Part shown: in pieces, positions 4,870-5,511 of the stretch | How the letters are laid out: every line of letters starts with the position of its first letter | Numbering within the stretch: the stretch's first letter is position 1 | NCBI GenBank assembly: GCA_947471695.1 | Contig: CANIWY010000066.1 | Coordinates: 1 to 5,511 of the forward strand | Source of the DNA: Nitrosomonadaceae bacterium | GTDB lineage: Bacteria; Pseudomonadota; Gammaproteobacteria; Burkholderiales; Nitrosomonadaceae | Reading direction: 5' to 3' | Length of the DNA: 5,511 bases | Made by a program: the position numbers and the translations under genes | The notes under the pieces: generated by a model | What the model was told of the DNA's origin: nothing | Databases searched by the model: none | The model's input: the letters and a program-made list of their open reading frames with translations, nothing else

Positions 4870-5511
4870 TGGGTCTCTTCCGCTGATTTTTCAGCAGGTT
4901 GTTGTACATGCTTACGTGTGAACCAGGCGAAGAATAGTGGAATGAATATGGTGGCTACAAATGTAGCCAGTAACATTCCGCCAAATACTCCTGTTCCCAT
5001 GGAGCGACGTGCAGCCGCCCCTGCCCCAGTGGCGATCACCAGCGGTACTACACCCAGAACAAAAGCCATCGATGTCATGACGATTGGACGGAATCGTAGT
5101 TGCGCCGCTTCGATTGCCGCCTGAGCAACCGGCATACCTTGTTTCATCTTTTGACTTGCAAATTCAACAATCAGAATCGCATTCTTTGCCGCCAGCCCGA
5201 TCAATGTCACCAGACCGATCTGGAAGTAGATATCGTTGGGCATGTCGCGCAGCAATATTGCCAGTAATGCGCCTGCCATTGCGAAAGGTACCGCCATGAT
5301 GACGGCTAATGGTAATACCCAGGTTTCAAACTGCGCGGCCAGTATTAGGAATACCATAACAATGGCGAAGCTGAAGGCAAAGACTGCGGCAGAGCCGGTA
5401 CGTTTCTCCTGGTACGCTTGACCTGTCCATGCGATCTGGTAACCAGCAGGCAAGTTTCGTTCGGCGATCTCTTCGACCATTGCAATAGCGTCACCCGAAC
5501 TCACACCGTGA
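4866..5511 (-). CDS. RND efflux transporter, HAE1/AcrB family (C-terminal part)
   Basis: The last 214 codons of an inner-membrane drug/proton antiporter; the frame stays open to the right edge, so roughly four fifths of the gene, about 830 residues, is outside. The visible part starts at HGVSSGDAIAMVEE, the end of the second periplasmic loop (compare AcrB GYSSGDAM), continues with ...LPAGYQIAWTGQAYQE, and then has the last five membrane helices. Lys109 (visible numbering) in GLAAKNAILIVEF and Thr146 in RPIVMTS correspond to AcrB Lys940 and Thr978 of the proton relay. The relay aspartates lie in the missing part. It ends with a polar tail (QQPAEKSAEETQ). With the downstream outer-membrane lipoprotein it forms a tripartite pump; the adaptor gene is probably further upstream on this strand. 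A GTG at 5504 is an internal valine, not the start. Confidence 0.93.
   Translation of the reverse strand, partial: HGVSSGDAIAMVEEIAERNLPAGYQIAWTGQAYQEKRTGSAAVFAFSFAIVMVFLILAAQFETWVLPLAVIMAVPFAMAGALLAILLRDMPNDIYFQIGLVTLIGLAAKNAILIVEFASQKMKQGMPVAQAAIEAAQLRFRPIVMTSMAFVLGVVPLVIATGAGAAARRSMGTGVFGGMLLATFVATIFIPLFFAWFTRKHVQQPAEKSAEETQ

Noticed and set aside
4918..5421. Forward-strand frames opposite the RND transporter
   Set aside because: They are antisense shadows of a strongly conserved transporter and lack start signals or domain features.

Overview
The window looks like chromosomal DNA of a chemolithoautotrophic proteobacterium, probably a betaproteobacterium of the Nitrosomonas kind. This is inferred from moderate GC, a form I RuBisCO start codon with a divergent CbbR-type regulator, and proteobacterial envelope and efflux genes. 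I cannot name the species from sequence alone.

Left end (1-1130). The first 22 bases are the reverse-strand start of cbbL (RuBisCO large subunit), reading MAAKTYN behind a good ribosome binding site. Divergently, the LysR-type regulator cbbR runs to 1130. The 184-base space between the two starts is AT-rich and holds a plausible cbbL promoter (-10 at 117-122, -35 at 140-145). Just upstream of that promoter lie an interrupted palindrome at 165-186, centred about 65 bases before the predicted cbbL start site, and an overlapping 19-base stretch (152-170) matching the classical Fur box at 15 of 19 positions.

Middle (1131-3480). A 494-base non-coding stretch contains a possible folded RNA element just after cbbR and a weak promoter-like region with a small palindrome. 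It is followed by a compact forward operon: an ExbB/TolQ-type proton channel subunit, an overlapping ExbD/TolR-type subunit, and a third protein built like TonB (N-terminal membrane anchor, then a proline-rich periplasmic stretch) but with a C-terminal domain that does not look like the standard TonB domain. This third gene has no ATG, GTG or TTG start upstream of its membrane anchor. Together the three probably form a proton-motive-force-driven machine in the inner membrane whose outer-membrane partner is not in the window.

Right end (3481-5511). On the reverse strand are the last roughly 215 codons of an AcrB/MexB-type RND efflux transporter and, coupled through a 4-base ATGA overlap, a complete NodT/OprM-type outer-membrane lipoprotein. 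They form the inner and outer parts of a tripartite pump. The periplasmic adaptor and most of the transporter lie beyond the right edge. The pump operon and the ExbBD operon converge with only 36 bases between stop codons and no clear terminator.
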